This document shows, in pieces, positions 12,081 to 23,790 of a DNA stretch of 64,000 nucleotides. A model generated the notes under the pieces. That model had not been told where the DNA came from. It ran no database searches and worked only from the letters and a program-made list of their open reading frames with translations. Every line of letters starts with the position of its first letter. The stretch's first letter is position 1. Source of the stretch: Sapria himalayana (lineage: Eukaryota; Streptophyta; Magnoliopsida; Malpighiales; Rafflesiaceae); NCBI GenBank assembly GCA_029783825.1, contig JAREIK010000500.1, positions 558,001-622,000 on the forward strand, read 5' to 3'. The translations under genes and the position numbers were made by a program.

Positions 12081-15026
12081 ATGAATAATACTAATGAAAC
12101 TTATTTAAATTTACAAAATAAAAATCTTACACAAAAGTCCGAAGCTGCTAAAACTTTGGTTTCTCCAGTCGTCTCAACCCAAACATTTAAAAAACAAAAA
12201 ATTAAAAGGACTTCTATAATTTAGACTCATTTTAATATAAAAAAATAAAAGAATATTTGGGATGAGGAAGAAGAAATAGCACAGCACAAATATTGTATGA
12301 GAAATTTAACTTGTAAGAGTTCGTTTGGGATTAAGTACCTTAAGAAGCATACACGATTTTCAAAGGCAATTTTGAGGCGTGCCATGATGCGTGCCTCAGG
12401 GCGAGGCACCGACAAAACGCCTTGAGGCGTTAGCAAAAAAACATAACTGCTCGACGGGAAAAAAACCTAACTACTCGACGGGAAAAAAACATAGTTAGAT
12501 AATCAACCCTCGTCCCTCGTGCCTCTACCCTGGCCCTTGCCCCTTGCTTCTCGCCCCTCGCCCTTGCCCCTTGCTCGTTTGCCCTATCCCCCCACCCCAC
12601 TCCACGAGCTCGCTGGAACTCCTCGAACTCCACAAAGGAGCTCCATCGAGCTCTAGTGAGCTCGACGTGGAGCTCACTGTAGCTTGTGCAGATTCACTGA
12701 GTTTCACGATGGAGCTCGAGGAGCTCTAGCAAGCTCCTTCATGGAGCTCCGTCGACCTCCAATAAGAAGCTCCTCGAGCTCCACAAAGTAGCTCACTAGA
12801 GCTCCATTATGAAGCCCATCAAGCTCGTCGGATCTCATTGGAGCTCCACGTCAAGCTTACTAGAGCTCAAGTGAGCTCCACGATGGAGCTTGTGGAAACG
12901 GGGGCAGGAGGGAGAGGGGTGCAAGTAGAGGGGCGAGGGAAAGAGGAGTTGAAGGAGAGGGGTGAGGGGGAGAGGGGTGGACTATCGGGGCATTTATTTT
13001 ATTTTATGCAGGAGGGAAAGGGCTCGTCTAAAGAATTATTTTCATGTTTGTATTTATGCTATTTTATTTTAAATATTTTAAAATATTAATTAATTATATA
13101 TTATGAGCCTCAAAAAGCGTATGCCTCGAAGCTTACGCCTCGCCTCATGAATACAAAAACGTCTCGCCTTACACTTTTGCCTTTTAAAACTTTGGAAGCA
13201 TACCAAAATATGTATCAAAAAATATGATGCATTAGATTCTAGGCAAACTCAACTTAGCAGTGCATTTTTTGAGACTGGATCGAGTTCAGTCTCAAATTTT
13301 ACTCCCTTCATATACCGCAGAGAGTTGAGTAGTGAGGTCATGACCAAACTTATCATATCGATGAGTCTTTCAATTAAATTTTCAGAAAATCAAAGGGTAA
13401 TGACCATCATGCAGATATATTTTCAGCCAGCTTATCATAAGATTCCTAAGTCCACATATAAGAACGACATACTAAAATATTATAAGATAAAAAAATAAAT
13501 AATAATTAATGAATTTATGACATAGTAAAGTAATGTCCGTGACGTCCAATATCTGAAAAAGCCACGATGATTCATCTTATGCATGTCTCACCGCCCATTA
13601 TGTAGATTTTAAATAGACGGTGAATAAAAAAATTTTAGGATTCTCTGATATTCTTCATCCTCATTATGACCCGGTCATTTTTCAGTTTATGATGAAGATC
13701 TTTAAAGAATATAAAATTCAAAATAAATTTTTTTGGATTTCATATTCAATAAAGGATCTAATAATGGAGTAGCGATTAACATGTTTGTTAGAAATATTAG
13801 AGAAGCACCATTAGAAGAGATTTTTCATATCAGATGCATGTGTCACGTGATTAACCTAATTGTACAAGTGGATATAAAAGTATATTCCCCACTTTAGATA
13901 ATATACGTAATACACTAAAATACTTTCGCACGTATCGTAGATAACAAGAGTTTGATAGTCTCTGTTTGTCTGCAAATATTAAGAAGAAAAAATTCTAATT
14001 GAATATGAGACACCATTAAAATTATACCTATCTGATATTTGAGTCATGTGTTATATACGAACACGTAATATCCGACTATATCAATAATAAGAGTGACGAA
14101 TATTTTATTTACGACAGTGACTGTACTACAAAAATTTCATAAATAAAATTTCAGATGATTTTTTATGACACGACGAACATGTATTCGTCGATTTATACTC
14201 CTATGACTTGCATTGAACTTAAGTGCATAAGCAACATTAATAATATTTTTAGGAAGTATCGAGCTGACGTGACACTTAACATATGGTTGCAGAGATAAAA
14301 ACCAAGTACTTAAAGTACTGGTCCACCATTCCATCTTTTTATTATCTCTCTGTATGCATGGACCATAGGATTAAGATGGAATGGATAGATAATGTTTTGA
14401 CCTATATTTCCTCATGCATAAACCTGAAAGTCCAACCTGAAGGGTTTATTCACAACAAATTGACTGACTTTTTCATATACTACGATACTAGGTATGGTGG
14501 TGGTGGTGGTGAGGCTATGAGTATGAACATGGATACCATCTTCAAAGATTGTGATTTTTTTCATTCAGTTAGCGAAGGGGAGACGACGGAGTGGACCACC
14601 GAATAGGAGCGAGCCTTCTCAGTACTTAGATACCAATTACTGCTGAATCCTATCATATTCTGATACTAAGAATATTGATATATTACAGTGGTGAAAAATC
14701 ATAAGAATTCACCTTTCCCATGCTATCTAGGATGGCACGATATCTTCTGATTCCTCCGATGTCGAGCATAGCACCGAAGGCTACTTTATCTGTTGCAGTG
14801 AATGTGATTTCGGATATGAGATCGAGATTACGTCCAGATATTATTAAAATATTAGTATACATGAAAGACTAGGAGGATTTGCAGTTTAGTATCCAGGATA
14901 ATGCTGAGACAGGGAGTACAGCCACAGCAAAAATGAAAGAATTAATTGCTGATGATGATGATTCATATGATAATGATTTTGAAGTTATAGTTGATGATGA
15001 TCATAAAATGCTGATAGACAATTGAT
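12081..15026 (+). pseudogene. hAT-A2 transposase, interrupted by a MITE
   Basis: The start MNNTNETYLNLQNKNL is clear, followed by SEAAKTLVSPVVST. The BED finger reads SSFGI..KKHTK only after removing 12352-13202. Further parts: MFVRNIREAP with HIRCMCHVINLIVQ (13780-13870), KYLKYWSTIPSFYYL (14310-14345), and an acidic tail (DDDDSYDNDFEVIVDDD) ending at TGA near 15026. Many in-frame stops. Confidence 0.85.
12352..13194. mobile_element. Fold-back hAT-type MITE inside the hAT-A2 transposase
   Basis: It has a perfect 8-bp target duplication gaagcata (12344-12351 and 13195-13202). The inexact termini are CACGATTTTCAAAGGCA and, reversed, CAAAGTTTTAAAAGGCA. Inside are GAGGCGTG/CGCCTC words near both ends, a pyrimidine-rich block (12521-12600) facing a purine-rich block (12897-12990), and a core with about seventeen AGCTC words in 300 bp. 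It has no coding capacity of its own. Confidence 0.85.
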
Positions 15027-15178
15027 GAGACACATAAACCGGCCGTGTCGGTGGGCCGTGTCGGGCCTGGCCTGAAAAAACCGTGCCATGCCTGGCCCGA
15101 CACAAAAGCATGGTCTGGCTCACTAAAAATGGACAAAGCCGGCCGGGCACAGACCCGTTTGACACATCTAGGTAAAGA

Positions 15179-17640
15179 TAATCGATGATAACTCAAAAAA
15201 TTATAGATAGGGTGAGGATTACAAGTTGAGTGAGTACCTTTCCGCAAAGTAATGGGTAATTCATCAGGAGAAGGCAGAGCCAAGGCAGGAGAAGCCAAAA
15301 GAAAAGGAAGTGAACCAGTATGTGCCTTAGTAATCAAAAGAGGAGCAGCGACACGAGGACGACGATGATAAAATTAAAGTGGTCAAGGAGGCACAACATC
15401 GGGTGGGGATACAATGGGAAGGGACAAGATTTCAAAAATATGAAGAGACTCAAAAATTGTGAAGAAAAAAGGTGAGTGCTCAAAGAATATGACATTAGCA
15501 GAGTGAAAGTATTGATGAGTCTCAAGAAAGTAACAACAATAATGCTTTTAAAGTCTGAAATATCCCTTCATGGATTTGGCAGAAAGCTTGTCCTGTCCAG
15601 GAGTGAGAATATGAACAAAATAAGTACAAGACACGAAGAGAAAAAAAATAAAGGTGGTGGTCAGGGAAGAGAAGGGAATGTAGAATCTGATCATGTAAGA
15701 TCAAAAAAGATATGAGCAATCAAATAACAAGCAGTAAGAATAGTATCCCCCAAAAACAAAAAAGAACTTTACTATGAATGAGGATAGTACGAGCTGTCTC
15801 AACAATATATCGATTTTTACTTTCAGCGACCCTATTTTATTGAAGAGTATGGGCACACGAAGGCTGTTGAAAAAATCCATGATTTGATATAAACAAAGTA
15901 AATGATACTGAAAAATATTCTCTGGCATTATTACTGCGTAACATACAAATAGAAATATTAAATTGAGTCTAAAATTCAGCGACCCTATTTTATTGAAGAG
16001 TATGGGCACACGAAGGCTGATAAAAAATCTCATGATTTGACATAAACAAAGTAAATGGTACTGAAAAATATTTTGTGGTATTATTACTGCGTAACATACA
16101 AATAGAAATATTAAATTGAGTCTAAATTTCAACATAAAATTTCTGGAAAAAAGAAAATAACTTAGTTCAATTTTTTTTTTAAATAACAAATTACATCGAG
16201 AATAGTCATTTATAAAAGTTACAAAATACTGAAATCCTAAAATAGACATAGTCTAACAATAACCACAGACATCAGTGTGGACAAGCTCAAAGGGAAACTT
16301 TGCCCGATTATTCCAACGCTTTGGGAACAAGACACGAGTATGTTTTCCAAACTAACATGACTTCTAAAACTTGGAAAGAATAGGGTGGCCCAGACGACTA
16401 TGAATGAGGAGAGGAGCATCAACAGAAATACAAACTGTAATAGATAATCTGAGGTGAGATGATAGAGGCCTTGAGACTCACGTCCTATGTCAACCATCTT
16501 CCTCGTACTCTGGTCCTACAAAGTCACAAAATTATCAGAAAAAATAATAGAGTAATAAAGAGTACGAGTTATTTTACTGATAGAAATAAAATTAAAAAGA
16601 TATTCATGAATATAAATGACAGACGTGAGAGGTAGAGAAGGAAGAGGAAGTACCAAATCAATTCCTTTAGTCACAGTTTGAGAATAATTAGCTAAGGTAA
16701 CAGTAGGTAAAGTAGAAGTAGAAGTAATAGAGGAGAAAAGATCCTTATTACCAGACATACGATCAGAAGCTCCAGAATCTAGAACCAAGGGTCCAAGAGG
16801 AGATGTGTGGGTAAGGCAGGCAAAGGTATTACCAAGCTGGGCAACAGAGGCAACAGAAGCCAGAGATGATGAGAAACTCGAAGGCTGAGGCAGCTGAGAA
16901 TCAAAAGACTAGGCCACGTGGGCAGTGCGGGAAGGCCGTCCATGTAACTGATAGCAATGATCGTGAGTGTGGCCAAGTTTATTGCAATAGGTGAATGAGG
17001 ATATTGGCCTCTACCTCGGTTACCACTGCGTCCTCCTCGAGAAGTAGTTTGAGAAACTAACACAAAAAAAATCTGAAATGCTATCAGATGAGAAAGTTTG
17101 AGTGGATGAGAGATGAAAAAGACGAGTAAACACATCATCCAATGATGAAACTAATGAACTACTAAGAATCTGATCACAGATAATCTCAAGATCCAGACAG
17201 AAGACAATAAGAGTAAGGACCATGAAGAACTTATTAAGCTGTGTTATTTGAGCCCCAACATCAGGAGTAAGAGGCATCACATTCAAGAACTCCTCCTAAA
17301 GAGAAGCAATCTGGCCAATATAAGTAGATATATCCAAGTCATATTAGCTGATATAGACAAAAGCAAAAGCCACTTTATAAAGACATTAGTATTATTCGTG
17401 TATAATCCTTTGATCTGAGTCCAAAATTTAAAATAAATTTTGTATGCTCGAAGATGCAGAAGAATCTTGGGATCAACTGATTGACATAATACACTACATA
17501 ACTAAGCATCAATCTTCCTCCACTATACGCATTCAACATGAGAAATATCTGCCTCCTATGTAACCAGATGATCATCATATCCTTGTCTCATTAACCAAAG
17601 TTCAACAAAGATAGACCATGAAAAATAATTTTTACTGCCA
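15179..17640 (-). pseudogene. Copia-A gag, protease and integrase remnant
   Basis: Minus-strand order: a gag part near 17578-17020; the aspartic protease motif LDSGASDRMSGN at 16785-16750 (family: LDSGAxxHM); a GAG-pre-integrase segment (GLYHLTSD near 16465); then integrase with FINDYSR near 16205 and a segment read as PSCAHTLQ-NRVAE near 15830, where an in-frame TAA replaces Gln. The integrase holds a 153-bp tandem duplication. Several stops make it inactive. Confidence 0.82.
15824..16129 (-). repeat. 153-bp tandem duplication in the Copia-A integrase
   Basis: Two direct copies start at 15824 and 15977 with CAGCGACCCTATTTTATTG. The period of 153 is a multiple of three, so the frame is kept. 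The copies differ by scattered substitutions. Confidence 0.85.
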
Positions 17641-18374
17641 ACCAATATTTCCAAAGTAATCAGGAGATATCCAGATATGACAGAAAAAAAATATGAATGT
17701 TTTAATAGTCATATCTACGTATCTGGAGAATGAGCTCTAATACAGCTTAAAATGATTACTCTAATACTTGATGGTGCTAGCAACAAGAAGATTATAAAGA
17801 ATAGATTGGTCAAACTTTCTGGTAGCATTGTTTTGCTTTATATGTAGCAAGAGCTAGAAAAGTTGCAGACGGAAATTTTTTTTTACCAGACAATTGGTGT
17901 TCAGATAATTCAAAATGCGCGCAAGATGCCGGTGCAAACCATAACTGCAAATGCTGGAATTGAGAGTGCAGTTGTGGTGGAGAAGTTCTTCTGATCAATT
18001 AATCTTTTTCCTGTGCAACAAAATATCTAAAGGTAGACGACTGCATCTAAAGAAGCCCAAGATGGATGAGCAACTGATGCTAGTGAAAGCTTAACATCGC
18101 GGTATGGCATCCTTCGACGGCGTAAAATCATATTGATGTGGATTCTAGAGCAAAAGGTCACTTGATTCTGGCACGAAATTATGTATTGTGGTCCGTATTG
18201 ACGTGGGTTCAGAATGCACTCAAGAATCACTCACTTTCTCGATTCACTTCTGGAGCAAGAGGTCGCAAGATTCTACCGATGACATTGATGTGGATGAGGG
18301 CGGCTAACACGTGTATGGATGGGTTCGAAAATGCAACCAAAAAAAATTAGGTTTTCAACCTCACTCTGATACCA

Positions 18375-18484
18375 TGTAGAGAGAGAGAGATAGAGTAAAC
18401 CTTATTTTTATTTTCTGTATCTTCCCTTACAAGGAAAGGTGTATATGCACACACATATATATAGCTAGAAGAATATATTCAATA
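18375..18484 (-). repeat. Copia-A 5' LTR and adjacent primer site
   Basis: 110 bp, starting TGTAGAGAGAG on the plus strand beside the primer binding site at 18361-18374. It is shorter than the other LTR mainly because its AC/AT microsatellite is shorter. Such short LTRs are known in some copia lineages. Confidence 0.85.
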
Positions 18485-18613
18485 AACTCAATCCAAACTC
18501 AAATATCTAAAAAATAAAAAACTAAAAAAATATCTATAATTTAGACTCACTTTAACATAATATAAAATAAAAATACTAGCGATATCTATAAATAATCAAC
18601 ACAAAGTAAATAT

Positions 18614-18647
<34 letters not shown>

Positions 18648-18808
18648 TGCATGTGAAACTAGGCTCCAAAAGAAATATATTAATCATTGCACCAAAAAAT
18701 ATAATACATTAGATACTAGACAAACTTAACTGAGCAGTAGAGTCTTTGAAGCTGGATCAAGTACAACTTCTTTGTTGACCCCCTTCATGTACCATAACAT
18801 GTTAGGAA
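18485..18808 (+). mobile_element. hAT-A3, continuation after Copia-A
   Basis: It continues the transposase N-terminus; the text AAATATCTAAAAAATAAAAA and the stretch before CCCTTCAT.TACCATAAC align with hAT-A5 at 20265 and 20520. It stops at 18808, where hAT-A5 and a MITE were inserted. Its 3' half was not found. Confidence 0.7.
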
Positions 18809-18811
18809 TAG

Positions 18812-19282
18812 ATACATGTATCAACCGGGCCGGGCCGGCCCGGCCCGGCACGAGGCATGGCACGGTTCAGCCGTGCCTGGGCCGGCCCGGCACTAAAAAA
18901 TTTCGTGCCCTGGCCCGTGTCGTGCCCGGTTTAGGTGCGTGTCGGGCCGTGCCTGACCCGGCACGGTTCGGCACGCGGCACGGCACCCAGGCACGGGTCA
19001 GTCCCATGCCGGGTGTCCCGTGAGCCCGACCCCAGGATGCCCCTCCCGCAAAAAAAGACCTCGGGTTGGGTCTGATTCGACCCGACCCGCGGTCTTCCCG
19101 TATCCCGAACCGCTCTGACAGGCAAGCCCGAGCGGGCCAAGCAAGGCACGGCACTGCCCGCCGTGCCTACGGGCCGTGCCGGGCTCGGCTATTTTTAAAC
19201 CGTGCCCGGCCTGGCACGATAGCACAAACATACCCTAAAAAAATGGTCCGGGCCGTGCCGGGCCGGCCCGTTTGACACCTCA
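18812..19282. mobile_element. GC-rich hAT-A MITE with perfect 8-bp target duplication
   Basis: It is flanked by aggaatag at 18804-18811 and 19283-19290. The right terminus is TTGACACCTCA; the left one is decayed (ATACATGTATCAAC). The 471 bp are built of CCGTGCCGGGCC words and hold the CCAAT/ATTGG-type hairpin at 19061-19090 also seen in hAT-A1. It looks like a deletion derivative of the hAT-A family. The open frames here are by-products of the GC-rich repeat. Confidence 0.87.
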
Positions 19283-19287
19283 AGGAA

Positions 19288-21212
19288 TAGAGGTGTCAAG
19301 TGAGCCAAACAACCCAGACCCAGAAGAGTCACGACCCGATTGAGCCATGCCTGGCCGGGTACTACACGATCCAGAACCAGCGCTTGGCTCATGGGAGGCT
19401 ACCTCGAGGAACAGTTTGTATCGTGCCATTCCGAGGTCTCCCATACCTCGTGAAAAACCAGGCACTACTCGACTGCATACTCGAAGGCATGATTCTTTTG
19501 AATGATCTGGAACCATGCCCCAGAACTCGACCCGAATTCAAGCGTGGTCCAATTGAACCAACCATGATACCCATCCGTCTGACTCCCATGACCCTTCGGG
19601 CCTCAGCTCGATCCCGAGCCTAGAAGCCGAAGCTTATGGAACCGACGAATCGAACCAAACTAACGATCAAAAAAAATAAAATAAAAAAATAAACACGCAC
19701 GCCTTTAGCCGTTGGATGCACCCCCAACGGCTAGGGACAAAACCCTGACACCCATAGATTTTTGCCCAAAATATTATTAAAAATTAAATAAAAATTCAAA
19801 AAATATATATTTTTTTTCATATCTATAAATATCCTCCTCTCATTCTCTAATTTATATCCTATTCCTATCTACATTCTCTTTCTCTCCCTCGTACTCTATC
19901 TCGTCTATCAATCTCTCTCTTCTCGAAACTCGGGTGTAAACTATGGTGTAGATATTAGATATCAAATATTAGATATCGACATTACATTATCGAGCAAAAA
20001 CCAAGCAAGCCAGCATTATTTTTAAAATTTTATTTAGTAATTTCATTTTATTTTGTATTAATAATTTAATATAAAATAGTATTTAATTTAAAAAAAATAA
20101 TTTAAAATATAATTAATAAACTAATAAAAATTTAAGATAACAAATAATAATTTTAATGAGAAAAATAAAATTAACATTAACGTAAAGATAGATAAGTTTA
20201 ATATCAATAACCATATGAAAATGTCTGAGATTGTCAAAACCTTGTTTTTTCTCATAGTCTTGACTGAAATATCTAAAAAATAAAAAACTAAAAAAAATTA
20301 TCATTTAGACTCATTTTAATATTATATAAAATAAAAATATTAGAGATATCGATAAAGAATTGATATAATATAAATATTATAAAAAATATTAATCTGTAAG
20401 AGTACATGTGAAACTGAGCATCTTAAGAGGTATGCCGAACAATATATCAAAAAACATGCCTAAGAAAACTCAACTAAGTGGTGGAATCTTTGAGGTTGAA
20501 TCTAGTTCAACTTTTATGTTAACACCCTTCATATACCATAACAAAATATGAAAATAATACATGACCAAACTGAATACCACAATAGATCTTCCGATTATAT
20601 TTTTGAAAAATCCAAGGGTAGTCAGTATCATACAAAAATATTTTCAAATAGTATATCGTAGAATTTCTAGATCCAAATCTATGAATAAAATACTAAAATA
20701 AAATAAATTTAAAAATTAATAATTAATAAATTTAGAGAATATAGTAGTGTGTCGTTTGTGATATCCGATATATAAACTAGTTACGAGGTGCATCTTATGC
20801 ATGTCTCACCGCTCACTATGTAAATTCAAAATGGACACAAAATAAAAAAAATATTTAAATTTTCAGAAATTTTTATTCCTCATAATGGCCCGACAATAAA
20901 TGAGTACATGATAGAAATATTTAGAGAATATAATATTCAAAATAAAATAGATAATATCATATTCAATAATACATCTAACAATAGAGTAGTTATTAATATA
21001 TTTATTAGAACCATTAGAGATAGTTATTAAAAAAAAATTTCACATTATATGTATGTATCACATCACCAATATTATAGTACAAGCGAGGATAAAAATTATT
21101 TCTTCTACTTTAGAAAAAATACATAACTCACTAAAATTTCTTTTTACGTCTCGCAGACAACAAAAATTTAGCAATCTCTATTTATCTACGAGTCTAGAAA
21201 AGAAATTTTAAT
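19288..21212 (+). mobile_element. hAT-A5, 3' truncated
   Basis: The terminus TAGAGGTGTCAA lies at 19288-19299, followed by a GC-richer block to 19620, the hairpin with AGCCGTTGG/CCAACGGCT (19697-19722), an AT-rich leader and a decayed transposase. Homology to the other copies ends near 21212 within the region before DUF4413. Its left target duplication would be gttaggaa (18801-18808), now split from it by the MITE. Confidence 0.82.
20150..21212 (+). pseudogene. hAT-A5 transposase N-terminal remnant
   Basis: Degenerate copy of the first half: N-terminal leader, BED region (about 20395-20470), a YRRISRSKSMNKIL-like stretch near 20650, and a region with CMYHITNIIVQARIK near 21050. Stops throughout, no C-terminus. 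Confidence 0.7.
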
Positions 21213-21769
21213 TGAATGTGATAATATATGCATCTTGTGAAATTGCCTCCAAATCTAAAAGCAATTGAAAGACAACAAATGTGGAAAGCTTCCAGTAGGA
21301 TGGACCTAAGACTGAAAGGAAGAAGAAAAAAAAATATTCGTCAACTAGGAGAATGGTAAAATTAGCTCATTCTTCTTCTAAAGTTATTGTCTATGTTGTA
21401 GAGTCGCAACTATGTTTGCGAGTCATGACTAGATTAAAGATAAAATATCTCCTACAGAGTTGCAACCTAATTTTGTGGAGTTGTAACATGAATAAAGTTG
21501 GAAGCTACTAATAGAGTTTGGTGTCTTAACTTAAATTTTTGACTTGTAACATGAACGAAGTCGACCTATTTTGTGTGGATACGACTGGAGACTATGATTT
21601 AGAGTCACGACCTATATTGTAAAGCCATACTCATTTAAAACTATAACATATATATTAGAGTCACGACATAAAATTGAGATGTCATGATTCAACTTAAGTT
21701 GTAATATGTTTTATGATGTTGTGATGAAGTTTGTAGTGTTATGATATCATTAGAGCTATGATATATTAT
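21213..21769. other. Segment with repeated GTCGCAAC/GTCACGAC words
   Basis: No coding frame. Words such as gagtcgcaac, gagtcatgac, gagttgtaac and gagtcacgac recur about every 40-60 bp. The same words in opposite orientation occur at 25260-25600, so the two may be subterminal parts of one 4.4-kb element that contains hAT-B1. Its family is not recognised. Confidence 0.4.
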
Positions 21770-23790
21770 CATAGTTGTGAAAGGCGCAAGGCACACTAAG
21801 GCACAAAAGCCTCCTAGAGCCTTAAGGTGCAATGTGTCCTTAAGGCATGTGGTTTTTATGTAAGGCACGCTCCATTTTACATATATATTTTTTAAAAATA
21901 TAATCAATTATAATAATCATTTATCATCAAAATATCAATCCAATCAATAAAAACACATAAATAATACCTCTAATCCTAAAAATTCATAAAACATGTCACC
22001 AAATCTAACAAATCTCATCGGAAAATTTCTAAAAATTCATAAAAATTATCAATAGAATATGTCAACATGTAAACATATATCTCTTGTTCAAATTTATAAA
22101 TCATCCAAACATAACACATTAAAATAATTAATTTGTCCACAACAACTGATCCTCATTCATCCTCCACATCCACATAATGATTATCATTATCATTGTAACA
22201 TTCCTCATCCTCCTCATTTCCCCAATTATCCATTTCTTTATCTTCATCTATCAATGAAAGAGAAGGCATGGGTCTAGAGCTTGAAGCTATGTCATTCCCA
22301 CTTGATGATGGCAACCTGCTGGGCTTGCTCAAACTCTGATATCAAATATAGGCTTCTCAGCTTCACTTGCTCTAGCAACATCACCTCATGTCAATTCATC
22401 ATCATCAAACACTAAATCATCTTGTGCATCTACATGGTCAATCTTCATCATTCATTCTTTCTATCAACCACTGATTGCTCTCATCAATTTTTTTCAAGAT
22501 TTTTAAGTCAATGATATCAAGTTCAATGTATCTTTTCTTCAAGGCTCGATTATATTTAATGTACACCAAATCATTCAAACATTGGTACTCTAATATATTT
22601 TTCATCTTGGTATGGATCTACAAAATTTATAAGTACATAAATACTTTATTACTCATTTTTGTAAACATAAAATATTTTTTAATAATTTTAAAGCACATAA
22701 TATTACTTACGTTGTCAAAGATACTTCAATTTCTTTCATAACCGGATGCACTACAAGTGAGGCTAAAGACTTTCACGGCAAACTTTTTCAAATTTGAAAC
22801 TGAAGCTCCAAATAAAGCTCATCATTCAGCTATAATATAGATAATAGATATAAAATAATTTAGTGATACAATCTAAAATAATTCACTTATTTTCTAGTAT
22901 CTAAAATATAATATAATAAATTAGATTTTTAAAAAAATTTAACTAACCCAGTGCCCTGATCTTTCTTTTCCTAATAGCTGGGTTGAGTTAATTCCAAATA
23001 CTCATTTGGCCTTTATGTATATACTCAATTCGTCAACAGCTTTCTCTCGTGTAGCAACATCTTTTATCATTCTTTCAATATATTTATATAATTGTCTCAT
23101 AATGACTTCATCATGCTCCAACTCTAGTTTATCATAGAAGACTTCTAGGTTCAAGAAGTACCCAGCTGCATGTAAAGGCTGATGAATCTGAATCTCTCAC
23201 CTCCTATCAATGATTTTGAATATCTACGTATACTTCTCTTCATTACCAAGAAAACTTTTACAATAATTTTATTAGTTCTAGTCATGGCTTCATATTTGTA
23301 TCTCATATAAGTTTTTTTCACCATCTACCAAGTGAAGCACGCGAACAAGATGACATGAAATCTTTAAACAAAATATGTAGTATTACAAAAAGAAGCTATT
23401 ATGACTATCTTAGTCATATCCTTCCCCCTTCTACTCCTTTCTCCATTTACTTCCTGACCATTCTATACTTGTGAACATCTTCCTCAAATTATTTTTTTGC
23501 TCATGCAAGCAAGACAATATGATGAAAGCAGTGATAAATCATTTCTTAGGGGGCCTAAGCAATTCCTTTTATCTAGTAAAATGTCTCATCATGTTGAACA
23601 ATCCTGAACAGCTATAAATATAGTCATTTAGTGATATGGCTCTCTTCAAAGTTCTCTTAAGTTTAGTAACTTTCCAATATCTTGAAATATCAAGTCAATG
23701 CAATGTGCAGCACATGGTGTCCAATACAAATTAGGCTTGTTATTTTTGCAACATCATCAATATATCATATTATAGCTTGTAAATTAAATA
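21770..23790 (-). mobile_element. hAT-B1: remnant of a second hAT family
   Basis: The left terminus CATAGTTGTGAAAGGCGC is followed by GGCGCAAGGCAC and AAGGCACGC words, as at the ends of hAT-B2. A minus-strand transposase follows. No matching right terminus was found; homology fades near 23790. Confidence 0.72.
22140..23740 (-). pseudogene. hAT-B1 transposase remnant (hAT core and dimerisation region)
   Basis: On the minus strand, CAAHCIDLIFQDIGKL (about 23710-23665) is the conserved CxxH segment of plant hAT transposases with a DUF659 domain. Then come HAAGYFLNLEVFYDKLE (near 23170-23120), a MRQLYKYIERMIKD stretch, LLGKERSGHWLS (near 22950), and a C-terminal acidic region (23xx-22140) like that of hAT-B2. 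Stops and frameshifts break it. Confidence 0.78.

Larger units (their letters stand above)
11116..15170 (+). mobile_element. hAT-A2: complete hAT element inside Copia-A
   Basis: The termini are TAGAGGTGTCAA (11116-11127) and TTGACACATCTA (15159-15170). The target duplication is gataaaga (11108-11115) against ggtaaaga (15171-15178), seven of eight. GC-rich blocks lie at 11130-11530 and 15035-15160. The transposase reads on the plus strand and is broken by stops and by a fold-back MITE. Confidence 0.9.
9715..18484 (-). mobile_element. Copia-A: Ty1-copia retrotransposon carrying hAT-A2
   Basis: It has two related LTRs (9715-9846 and 18375-18484), a primer site complementary to initiator-methionine tRNA (TGGTATCAGAGTGA, minus strand, 18374-18361) and a polypurine tract (AGCTTGAGGGGGAG, minus strand, 9860-9847). 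Without hAT-A2 the interior is about 4.5 kb, a normal copia length. Order from the 5' end: gag, protease, integrase, then RT/RNase H, which defines copia. No clear 5-bp target duplication is seen (atcta against aactc). It lies inside hAT-A3. Confidence 0.88.

Noticed and set aside
9715..18484. Target duplication of Copia-A
   Set aside because: The flanking pentamers atcta and aactc do not match and no shift of the border gives a match, so none is claimed.
18867..19516. Several overlapping open frames in the GC-rich MITE and hAT-A5 end
   Set aside because: They come from CCGTGCCGGGCC repeats that lack stop codons in all frames; there is no domain.
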